Assembly (NCBI RefSeq): GCF_000718025.1
Contig: NZ_JODS01000007.1
Location: forward strand, 1-64,000
Origin: Kitasatospora purpeofusca
GTDB lineage: Bacteria; Actinomycetota; Actinomycetes; Streptomycetales; Streptomycetaceae
Direction: 5' to 3'
DNA: 64,000 bases
A model generated the notes under the pieces. The model saw only the letters and a program-made list of their open reading frames with translations. It did not search any database and had not been told where the DNA came from. Shown here one piece after another: positions 49,752 to 57,191 of the stretch (the first letter of the stretch is position 1; each line of letters starts with the position of its first letter). Made by a program: the position numbers and the translations under genes.

Positions 49752-50690
49752 GTGAGCGAGCAGCCGAGCGAGCAGCCTCCCGAGCGGCGGACCCCTCGGC
49801 CGGAAGGTCCGGCGCCCCGGCGTACGGACCGGTGGAAGCAGCGGTCGACGGCCCTGGCCGGTTCGGCGCGCGAGCTGCCCCAGCAGGTCCCGCTGGTGGG
49901 CCGCGCCCTGCGCCAGCTGTTCCGGGTGAACCTGCTGGACTGCGCGACCCGGCTGGCCGCACAGGCCTTCCTGAGTGCCCTGCCCGCGCTGTTCGTGATC
50001 TCGGTGTTCACCCCCGCCGCCATCCGGGACGGGCTGGTGCACTCGCTGCGCAAGGAGCTGGGGCTCCAGGGCGCGGCCGCGCAGTCCGTCCAGCAGCTGC
50101 TCGGGACCGGCCACCAGGACGACACCAGCTTCGGGGTGATCGGCGCGCTGGTGACCCTGCTCTCGGCGACGGCGCTCAGCCGGGCCATGCAGCGGGTCTG
50201 CGAGCGCTGCTGGGAGCTGCCCAAGTCGGGCACCAGGGTGGCGGCCTGGCGCTGGCTGGTCTGGCTGATGGTCTGGCTGGTCTGCCTGGTGTGCCAGACC
50301 CCGGTCCGGGAGGGCTTCGGCCTGGGCGCCTGGCTCGGCGTCCCACTGACCTTCCTGGGGGCGACGGCGCTCTGGTGGTGGACCCAGCACCTTTTGCTGG
50401 GCAACCGGGTGCGCTGGCTGCCGCTGCTGCCGGGGGCGGTGCTCTGCGGGGTGGCGGTGGTCGGGGTCGGGGTGGCCTCGCGGGTCTACCTGCCGAACGC
50501 GATGACCCGCAGCATCGGCCAGTTCGGCCCCTACGGCGTGGTGTTCACCTCGCTGTCCTGGCTGATCGTGGTTTTCACCGGGGTGACGCTGGCGATCGCG
50601 CTGGGCCGGGTGGTGGCCGAGGAGGAGGTCGTCGCCGAGTTCCTGGGCTCGCGCACCGAGCCGGGCCGGTGGGGCGGACGGCGCGCCTGA
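49752..50690 (+). CDS. YihY/BrkB (YhjD-like) family membrane protein
   Basis: 312 residues. A ~35-residue basic Pro-rich N-terminus precedes about six membrane helices with YihY/BrkB-family segments: AFLSALPALFVISVFTP, LVTLLSATALSRAMQRVCER and LPGAVLCGVAVVGVGVAS. The function of the family is not settled; the old names RNase BN and serum-resistance factor are unreliable, and transport has been proposed. GTG start with GGGAGG 8 nt upstream. Convergent with the carboxypeptidase gene. Confidence 0.85.
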   Translation: MSEQPSEQPPERRTPRPEGPAPRRTDRWKQRSTALAGSARELPQQVPLVGRALRQLFRVNLLDCATRLAAQAFLSALPALFVISVFTPAAIRDGLVHSLRKELGLQGAAAQSVQQLLGTGHQDDTSFGVIGALVTLLSATALSRAMQRVCERCWELPKSGTRVAAWRWLVWLMVWLVCLVCQTPVREGFGLGAWLGVPLTFLGATALWWWTQHLLLGNRVRWLPLLPGAVLCGVAVVGVGVASRVYLPNAMTRSIGQFGPYGVVFTSLSWLIVVFTGVTLAIALGRVVAEEEVVAEFLGSRTEPGRWGGRRA

Positions 50691-50742
50691 GCGCGTCCCG
50701 CCCCACCGGCCGGCCCGACGGGTGTGCCCGGGCCGACGGGCC

Positions 50743-52953
50743 TCAGAGGGCCCGGGTCAGCCGGGACAGGATGGACGGCGGGGCGAGGTCGGACTTCAGC
50801 ACGACCGGCACCTCGACCTTGTTGGCACCCTCACCCGACCGCAGCACACCGACCTGGGTCCCGGCCGTCACCCGGTGCCCGACCTTCTGCGGGTCCAGCA
50901 CCAGGGTGCCGGTGATCCCGGGGAAGCCGGCCACCGAGAGGTCCTGCGCGGCGACGACCGGGACGGAACCGCCGAGGCCGTCGTCGATCCGGCCGACCAC
51001 GTCGCCCTGCTTGGCCAGGGTCTGACCGGTGAGCCCGTTCTGGGCCGCCTGGATCTGCTTGGCGCTGACGCTCTGCACCACCTTGAGGATGCTGGGCTCG
51101 GCGGTGGTCGCCGGCTGGCCCAGGGTGACACCGAGGATCAGCCGCCGCGCACCGGCGACGTCCTTGAACGCGGCCCACATCAGGCAGCCGCCGGCCGGGG
51201 TGCTGGAGCCGGTCTTGACGCCGATGATGCCGTTCTTGGGCGAGATCAGCGTGTTGGTGTTGGAGATCTTCTGGTTGTTGAAGGTGGTGTCCGGGGTCGA
51301 CACGATCTGCCGGAAGATCTCGTCCTGCATCACCTGCTCGGCCAGCTTCAGCTGGTCCTTCGCCGTGCTCCTGGTCTCGGCGTTGAAGCCGGCCGGGTCG
51401 GTGTAGGTGGTGTTGGTCATGCCGAACGCGGCGGCGGTGTCGTTCATCTTCTTCACGAACGCCTCCTCCGACCCGGCGTCCCAGCGCGCCAGCAGCCGGG
51501 CGACGTTGTTGGCGGAGGGCAGCATCAGCAGCTCCAGCGCCTGGTACTGGCTGAGCTGCTGCCCCTCGGTCAGGGTGACCCGGGACTCGTCGACGTTGCC
51601 GGACTCCTGGGCGGCCTGCTTGTCGACGGTGATCTTCGGACCGCCCTCGCCCTTCTTCAGCGGGTGCGCCTGAAGGATGAGGTAGGCGTTCATGACCTTG
51701 GTGACGCTGGCGATCGAGGCCGGGGTCTCCGGGCCCGAGCTGCCCAGGCTGCCGACCCCGACCACCCCGGCGGCCGACTGGCCCTTGGCGGGCCAGGCCA
51801 GGTCGAGCGGGTCGCCGGGGAAGCCGAAGCCGCCAGCGGCGGTCATCCGCACCTTGGTGTCCGGCAGCGGGCGGAGCAGCTGGGCGGTGACCACCGCGCC
51901 GAGGACGACGGCGAGGAAGACCGTCCAGATGGTGATCCGCTTGAGCGCGCGGCGCAGCGGCGAGACCGGCCGGCCGTTGAGCGTGGCCAGTACGTCCATC
52001 GCCTCGGAGGTGGACTCCGGGAAGGGCAGCGGTGCGGGTTCGGGCACCGGATCGGGCTCGGGCTCGGGCAGCGGCTTCGGGGCGGGAGGCTTCGGGACGG
52101 TGCCCGCGGCGGCGGGGAGGCGCAGCATCCGGGTGCGTTCGGCGTCCTCCCGCTTCTCGAACTTCTCGGCCCGCGCGGCCGCGGCGGCCGACTCGGTCGG
52201 CCCTGTCGGCTCTGTCGGCTCGGTCGAGTCGGTCGGCTCTGTCGCCGGGGACGGGGACGCCGGCTGCCCGTCGGTGTCCGCGTCGCTCCCGGCGGGTTCC
52301 GCCTCGGACTCGGCCTCGGCCTCGGTGCGACCGGCCGCGCCGGCGGACCCGGCCGCCGCCGTCGGCGCCGTCCGAATGGCGAGACGGGGGTCGGCGCCGG
52401 TCGGGCGTTCCGGCGTGCCGGACGCGGCCCCGTCGGCCTTCTCCGCCCGCTCGGCCGAACCGATCGCGGTGGCCCCGGACGGCCGGCCCGGCTCCTTCGG
52501 CAGGCGAAGTGCGGTGGTGGCGTCGTCGGACGGCAGGCGCAGCGCCGTGGTCGCGTCGTCCGACGGCATCCGCAGCGCGGTGGTCGCCTGGTCCACGGGC
52601 ATCCGCAGCGCGGTCGTCCGGGTGTCCGAATCCCGGACGCGCAGCTGCACCGTGGCGGGCTTGGCCGGCCGGCCCGATCCGCCGTCGGCGGGCTCCGGGG
52701 CGCCGTGCGACCCACCGGACGGGGCATCGCCCGAGTCGCCGGACGGGGCGTCGGCGGACGGGGCGTCGACGGTGTCCGCGGGCTCGGCGGCGGTGCCCGG
52801 TTCCGGCTCCACCGCCCCGTCCGCCACCGCGTCCGCCGCCCGGTCCACCGCCGGCGCGGCCGCCTCCTCGGCCGCGGCGGGCCCGGCCGTTCCGCCGTCC
52901 CGCTCCCGCGCCCGATCGCCGTCCCGCAGCACCCTGTCGGGGGACTCGCCCAC
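50743..52953 (-). CDS. D-alanyl-D-alanine carboxypeptidase (S11, PBP5-like) with long cytoplasmic repeat tail
   Basis: 736 residues. A ~340-residue disordered acidic cytoplasmic region is followed by one membrane helix (about 341-360) and an extracellular S11 carboxypeptidase domain with S416-V-T-K419, S480-A-N482 and K580-T-G582, plus a C-terminal beta domain. It trims the terminal D-Ala from peptidoglycan stems and so limits cross-linking. The cytoplasmic tail carries four tandem 11-residue repeats TTALRxPxDxA (113-155), unusual for this class. GTG 52953 with GAGGAGG 10 nt upstream. Confidence 0.92.
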   Translation of the reverse strand: MGESPDRVLRDGDRARERDGGTAGPAAAEEAAAPAVDRAADAVADGAVEPEPGTAAEPADTVDAPSADAPSGDSGDAPSGGSHGAPEPADGGSGRPAKPATVQLRVRDSDTRTTALRMPVDQATTALRMPSDDATTALRLPSDDATTALRLPKEPGRPSGATAIGSAERAEKADGAASGTPERPTGADPRLAIRTAPTAAAGSAGAAGRTEAEAESEAEPAGSDADTDGQPASPSPATEPTDSTEPTEPTGPTESAAAAARAEKFEKREDAERTRMLRLPAAAGTVPKPPAPKPLPEPEPDPVPEPAPLPFPESTSEAMDVLATLNGRPVSPLRRALKRITIWTVFLAVVLGAVVTAQLLRPLPDTKVRMTAAGGFGFPGDPLDLAWPAKGQSAAGVVGVGSLGSSGPETPASIASVTKVMNAYLILQAHPLKKGEGGPKITVDKQAAQESGNVDESRVTLTEGQQLSQYQALELLMLPSANNVARLLARWDAGSEEAFVKKMNDTAAAFGMTNTTYTDPAGFNAETRSTAKDQLKLAEQVMQDEIFRQIVSTPDTTFNNQKISNTNTLISPKNGIIGVKTGSSTPAGGCLMWAAFKDVAGARRLILGVTLGQPATTAEPSILKVVQSVSAKQIQAAQNGLTGQTLAKQGDVVGRIDDGLGGSVPVVAAQDLSVAGFPGITGTLVLDPQKVGHRVTAGTQVGVLRSGEGANKVEVPVVLKSDLAPPSILSRLTRAL
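52489..52617 (-). repeat. four 33-bp coding repeats (TTALRxPxDxA) in carboxypeptidase gene
   Basis: Four in-frame 33-bp units encode TTALRMPVDQA, TTALRMPSDDA, TTALRLPSDDA and a final TTALRLPKEP. A degenerate echo (TRMLRLP) occurs near residue 274. All lie on the cytoplasmic side of the membrane helix. Confidence 0.9.
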
Positions 52954-53251
52954 GTAACCCAGCCTCCTCAACGCCCGGCGGGGCACCGGCCGACCCGATT
53001 TCGGGAAGCCGGTACCCCGCCCCGTGTACCTGTACAGTCTCCGCCACCGGCGACCGATCCGGTCGCCCACACCCCGCCCGACCGGCGGTTATTACCGTGG
53101 CACGGCCGCACCGCGGCCTGTTCAACGGTCAGACGCCGGGCCCGCCACGGGCGGTTCCCCCGGTCGATCGCAAGGTCACGATTCGGAGGCGTACTCGACA
53201 AGCCCGTGTGAGAGGCGTCACGCTGTTTCCCATCCACGCGGGGAGGCTTGG

Positions 53252-54007
53252 ATGGGCAAGAGCCGCAGAACTGTTCCCGAGGAACTCTTGCTGCTCGCTT
53301 TGGACCCGGCCACGGGCACCACTGCGCAGCCGCAGACCCTCGACCTCGGACTCGCCGGGGCACAGCTGGTCGAGCTGTCCCTGGCCGGACGGATCGTTCC
53401 TGAAGGTGACCGGATCGCCGTGGTGCTGCCACGGCCGACCGGTGACCCGACACTCGACCACGCGCTCGAGCTGCTGCGACGACGCGGCAGCCCGGTCCGC
53501 GCCACGCACTGGATCGGCGGGCCCCGGCTGGGGCTGCGGCAGACCTACCTGGCACACCTGGAGCGCTGCGGCATGGTGACCGCCGTGCCCGGTCAGGTGT
53601 GCGGGGTGCTGCCGACGATCCGCTACCAGGCGTCGGACGACTGCACCAACGCCGCGATCAAGCAGCGACTGGACACCGCGATCCGCACCGGCGTGCCGCC
53701 GGACCCGCGGACGGCCGCGCTCGCCGCCCTGGCGCACTCGGTCGGTCTGGGCAAGCACCTCTACCCGGGCAACGAGGGCCGGTCCTCGCGGTCCCGGTTG
53801 CGCGATCTGATCCGCTACGACCCGCTGGGCGGGATGGTCGCGCACGCCGTGATGGACGTGCAGAACGGCCTGCCGAGCCAGCAGAACCGTTCCGCCCAGG
53901 CAACTGCGGCGCCGTCGGGCTCGGGAGGCCGGGCCGGTCAGCGCTCGGCGGCCGGGCGCGGCAGCGGCGGAGGCCGGGTCGCGGCATCCCGCGTCGGCGT
54001 CCGCTGA
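53252..54007 (+). CDS. GPP34 (GOLPH3/Vps74-like) family phosphoprotein
   Basis: 251 residues. N-terminal EELLLLALDPATG and LGLAGAQLVELSLAGRI follow the GPP34 start. Later ATHWIGGPRLGLRQTYLAHLE and a central helical bundle fit the family; the last ~45 residues are Ser/Gly/Ala-rich. In eukaryotes the fold binds phosphoinositides; the actinobacterial role is unknown. ATG 53252 with GGGAGG 8 nt upstream. A second frame continues to 54258, right before a terminator hairpin, so the C-terminus may have been altered by a frameshift. Confidence 0.85.
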   Translation: MGKSRRTVPEELLLLALDPATGTTAQPQTLDLGLAGAQLVELSLAGRIVPEGDRIAVVLPRPTGDPTLDHALELLRRRGSPVRATHWIGGPRLGLRQTYLAHLERCGMVTAVPGQVCGVLPTIRYQASDDCTNAAIKQRLDTAIRTGVPPDPRTAALAALAHSVGLGKHLYPGNEGRSSRSRLRDLIRYDPLGGMVAHAVMDVQNGLPSQQNRSAQATAAPSGSGGRAGQRSAAGRGSGGGRVAASRVGVR

Positions 54008-54647
54008 GGCTCCCGCCGAGGCCGGACGCCCGCCGAGGGCCGCACCGGGGACCGCACCGAGGGCCGCATCGGGGCCCTCGCCAGGACCCGGGTCCGGACC
54101 ACCGTCCGGATCCTCGTCCGGACCCCCAGCTCGGCCCGCGGTCCCGCGGGCACCCGAACCACCCCGTGCGCCGAGCGCGCACCAGCGCGAACGGCAGCGC
54201 ACGCCGAACCGCTCACGCCCCGCAGAGGCGCCGAGCAACCGGCATCACCAGGCAGTGAGAAGGGGCGGTCGCCCGCGACGGAAGTCGCCGGGCGACCGCC
54301 CCTCCGCCGTCCCCCGAGTCGGTCCGCCCCCACCCGGACCCCCGGCCGCATACCGCCCCCGCACGTGCCACCAGCACCTGCGCGGCCCCCGGGCCGCGTC
54401 CGCACCGCATCCGTCACGCCGTCGCCCCACCACCGGACCGGGCCGCGGCGCCTCTACCACCTGGAGGCGTCCGCTGTCTCACCGAAGCGCTTTTCCGATG
54501 ATCTGTTCTACTGCGCTCCAGTGATTTCCCGGCGCCGACCTGACCCGGGGTGACATGCTGCAGAACGTCAGGGGGTTGATCCAGATTTCCACCGTGTTCC
54601 GAGGACTTCCGTTCCAACGATCACCAGAGGTCCGACCGGAGGTCGAC
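54008..54647. other. 640-nt region between GPP34 gene and WhiJ-like gene
   Basis: Begins with three tandem 12-mers close to GGGCCGCACCGG (54037-54072) and repeated GTCCGGA units (about 54090-54120), which read as a Pro/Arg/His-rich open frame ending at 54258. A terminator hairpin follows (54261-54303). The rest (54304-54647) should contain the promoter of the regulator pair; I see no third gene. Confidence 0.5.
54261..54303 (+). terminator. compound hairpin terminator after GPP34 gene
   Basis: Outer perfect 14-bp stem (54261-54274 with 54290-54303) enclosing an inner 5-bp stem (GCGAC/GTCGC, loop GGAA). Confidence 0.65.
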
Positions 54648-55511
54648 GTGTCCGCGAACATCAATCCCACGGTGCGTCGTCGACGCCTCGGCTCGGAGCT
54701 GCGCAAGCTCCGGGACGCGGCGGGGATGACCGCGGAGGAGGTCGCCGGCCGGCTGATGGTCTCCCAGTCGAAGATCAGCCGCCTGGAGAACGGCCGCCGC
54801 AGCATCAGCCAGCGCGACGTCCGCGACCTGTGCGACGTCTACAGCGTCACCGACGAGGCGATGCGGGCCAGCCTGATGGAGATGGCCCGGGAGTCCCGGC
54901 AGCGCGGCTGGTGGCACGACTTCAACGACATGCCCACCCCGTACAGCGTCTACATCGGGCTGGAGGCCGAGGCCTCCTCGATCCGCGCCTACGAGTCCTC
55001 CTTCGTGCCCGGGCTGCTGCAGACCGAGCAGTACGCCCAGGCCGTGGTCGAGGGCACCCAGCCGGACACCGACGCCCTCTCCGTCCAGCGCCGGGTGCAG
55101 GTCCGGATGAAGCGCCAGGACCGGGTCAACGGCGAGAACCCGCTGGGCAGCCTGTGGACGGTGATAGACGAGGCGGTGCTGCGCCGGGAGGTCGGCAGCA
55201 AGGAGGTGATGGCCCACCAGCTGAAGCACATGCTGGAGCTGAGCCAGCGCCCCAACATCACGATCCAGGTCATACCGTTCTCGCACGGTGCCCACCCCGG
55301 AATGACCGGGACATTCTCCCTGCTGGAGTTCCCGGAGTCAGCCGATTCGACGGTTGTCTACTTCGAAGGGGTGACGAGCGATCTCTACCTGGAGAAGGAG
55401 GCCGACGTGCGCCGCTATACCAGTCTCTACGACCACCTGCGGGCGGCCGCGCTCGGGGTGGCGGAGACCCGCTCACTGATAGCCGACATCGAAGAGGGAT
55501 ACCACCGATGA
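54648..55511 (+). CDS. XRE-family regulator with DUF5753 domain (WhiJ-like)
   Basis: 287 residues. An N-terminal Cro/CI helix-turn-helix (about 10-65, with EEVAGRLMVSQSKISRLENG) is followed by the DUF5753 putative ligand-binding domain (about 95-280, with SSFVPGLLQTEQYAQAVVEG and later FSHGAHPGMTGTFSLLEF). Streptomycetes carry dozens of such paralogues, including WhiJ, that regulate development or antibiotics, usually beside a DUF397 gene. GTG 54648 with GGAGG 5 nt upstream. Its last 4 nt overlap the DUF397 start. Confidence 0.93.
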   Translation: MSANINPTVRRRRLGSELRKLRDAAGMTAEEVAGRLMVSQSKISRLENGRRSISQRDVRDLCDVYSVTDEAMRASLMEMARESRQRGWWHDFNDMPTPYSVYIGLEAEASSIRAYESSFVPGLLQTEQYAQAVVEGTQPDTDALSVQRRVQVRMKRQDRVNGENPLGSLWTVIDEAVLRREVGSKEVMAHQLKHMLELSQRPNITIQVIPFSHGAHPGMTGTFSLLEFPESADSTVVYFEGVTSDLYLEKEADVRRYTSLYDHLRAAALGVAETRSLIADIEEGYHR

Positions 55512-55717
55512 GCACCACCATCGAGAACAGGACGAGCTGGCGCAAGAGCAGTCACAGCGGCGGCAACGGCGCGTGTGTGGAGATCAGGGTGCCGGCCGCC
55601 GACCGGGTGGCCGTCCGTGACTCCAAGGACCCGGAGGGACCGCAGCTGAGTTTCTCCCCCGAGGCCTGGAACGCGTTCGCCGCCGCGGCGGGCGCCGGAG
55701 CGTTCGGCAGCCTCTGA
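55508..55717 (+). CDS. DUF397 protein, partner of the WhiJ-like regulator
   Basis: 69 residues. Typical DUF397 pattern: SWRKSSHSGGNGACVEI at the start, then VAVRDSKDPEGPQLSFSPEAW. ATG 55508 overlaps the regulator stop (ATGA), so the two are translationally coupled. DUF397 proteins are thought to modulate the cognate XRE/DUF5753 repressor, possibly as a toxin-antitoxin-like pair. Confidence 0.93.
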   Translation: MSTTIENRTSWRKSSHSGGNGACVEIRVPAADRVAVRDSKDPEGPQLSFSPEAWNAFAAAAGAGAFGSL

Positions 55718-55745
55718 TCGACCTCGTGCCGGTTCCCGGCCCAGG

Positions 55746-55801
55746 TGCCCGTAGCGGTGTCCGTCGCCTCTCCCCCGGGGCGGCGGCCACCGCTACGGGC
55801 A
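55746..55801 (+). terminator. hairpin terminator after DUF397 gene
   Basis: Perfect 14-bp outer stem (55746-55759 with 55788-55801) with a GC-rich 28-nt interior that can fold further. Between converging genes. Confidence 0.65.
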
Positions 55802-55858
55802 TCTCGGCACTCGGAGGCATGCCCCCGACAAGCACTCCCCGGCCCGACGGACGGAGGA

Positions 55859-56974
55859 TCAGCCGAGCACCGGGTAGCGGGCCGCCCAGGCCGCGCCCTC
55901 CGCGGTGTCGCGGCTGTGCAGCTCGGGCCCGTGCATCAGCTCCAGCACGAAGTCGTCGGCCAGCTCGAGCAGCGCCCCGCGCCCCTCGAGACCCGCCACC
56001 AGGCCGGGCGGCAGCGCGGTGTCACCGTGCAGCACCCCGAGCAGGTTGCCGCAGACCGCGCCGGTGGAGTCGCTGTCCCCCGAGTGGTTCACCGCCAGCA
56101 GCAGCCCGGACCGGACGTCGTGCGCGACCAGCGCGCAGTACACCCCGATCGCCAGCGCCTCCTCGGCGACCCAGCCCTCCCCCAGCGCCTCGACCCGCTC
56201 GGCGGACGGCTCCCCCGCCCGCACCGCGTCCAGCGCGGCCCGCAGCGCCGCCGTGGTCTCCTCGTGCGCCGGCCGCTCCGACAGCAGCGCGAGCGCCAGG
56301 TGCACGCCCTCCTCCAGGGTGCCGCCCCGCGCCACCGTCTGGACGATCACCGCCAGCGCCCCGGCCGAGAGGTAGCCGGTGGGGTGGCCGTGGGTCAGCA
56401 CCGAGCACTCCACCGCCAGCTGGAACACCAGGCCCGGCTCCCAGGTGGTCAGCAGCCCGAACGGCGCCGCCCGCATCACCGTGCCGCAGCCCTTGGAGTG
56501 CGGGTTCTTCGGCGCCTCCAGGGTGCCCAGCCGCTCGGCGTCCGGCCCGGAGAGGCCGGAGAGGCAGGCCTGGCCCGGCGCCCGCTGCGCGTACAGCCAC
56601 TCCTCCCGGCCGAGCCAGCCGAGGTCGTCCCGGCGCTCGTCCGGGCCCCAGTCCCGCTGGGTGACGGCCCAGCGCAGATAGGCGCGGTGGACGTCGGTGG
56701 GCGGGTGCCAGCTGCCGGTGTCCCGGCGGATGTGGGCGCGTATCAGCCCGTCGAGGGTGAACAGCACCATCTGGGTGTCGTCGGTGACCGCTCCCAGCCG
56801 CCCGTACGCGGGGACGTACCCGGTGACGCCGAGCGGGCCGTGCGCGGCACGGATCTTCTCCAGGGACTCGAACTCCACGCCCGCGCCGAGTGCGTCACCG
56901 ATCGCTCCGCCGAGCAGGCATCCCCGCACCCGGCTGCGGAAGTCCTGCTGCTGGGCGCGGGACCACAGTGGCAT
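55859..56974 (-). CDS. ADP-ribosylglycohydrolase (DraG-like) family protein
   Basis: 371 residues, soluble. Metal-site motifs are GCLLGGAIGDALGAG near the N-terminus, AVTDDTQM, and the C-terminal NHSGDSDSTGAVCGNLLG, as in DraG/ARH enzymes that remove ADP-ribose from arginine or other acceptors using two Mg2+. The target is unknown; no ADP-ribosyltransferase is adjacent. Start at ATG 56974 (MPLWSRAQQQDF), with AAAGGCG upstream; the frame to 57112 is less likely. Confidence 0.9.
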   Translation of the reverse strand: MPLWSRAQQQDFRSRVRGCLLGGAIGDALGAGVEFESLEKIRAAHGPLGVTGYVPAYGRLGAVTDDTQMVLFTLDGLIRAHIRRDTGSWHPPTDVHRAYLRWAVTQRDWGPDERRDDLGWLGREEWLYAQRAPGQACLSGLSGPDAERLGTLEAPKNPHSKGCGTVMRAAPFGLLTTWEPGLVFQLAVECSVLTHGHPTGYLSAGALAVIVQTVARGGTLEEGVHLALALLSERPAHEETTAALRAALDAVRAGEPSAERVEALGEGWVAEEALAIGVYCALVAHDVRSGLLLAVNHSGDSDSTGAVCGNLLGVLHGDTALPPGLVAGLEGRGALLELADDFVLELMHGPELHSRDTAEGAAWAARYPVLG

Positions 56975-57148
56975 CACGGCAAGCGCCTTTCGTCCGGGAG
57001 CGGGAGGGACACGCGACGCACGGCCGGTCGCGCGCCCTCGCACTGTATTCGAATGCCCGAACAGCCCGGCAGGGTTCCCGCTCCACCGGATCACCACCGG
57101 ATGTTCCACCACCCGCCGGACTCCCCGGGTTTCACCCGGTCCGGGCCG

Positions 57149-57183
57149 GGCCGCCGTCCGCCGGGGCCCGGCGGACGGCGGCC
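57149..57183 (-). terminator. hairpin terminator after fbiC
   Basis: Perfect 14-bp stem (57149-57162 with 57170-57183, 7-nt loop), 9 nt past the fbiC stop. Confidence 0.7.
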
Positions 57184-57191
57184 GGACGGGC

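Noticed and set aside
47829..50390. 853-codon minus-strand frame opposite the GT39-like and BrkB genes
   Set aside because: Runs antisense through two clear membrane-protein genes; Gln/Arg/Pro-rich shadow.
53938..54417. 159-codon minus-strand frame after the GPP34 gene
   Set aside because: Arg/Gly/Pro-rich, spans the terminator hairpin, no ribosome site or domain.
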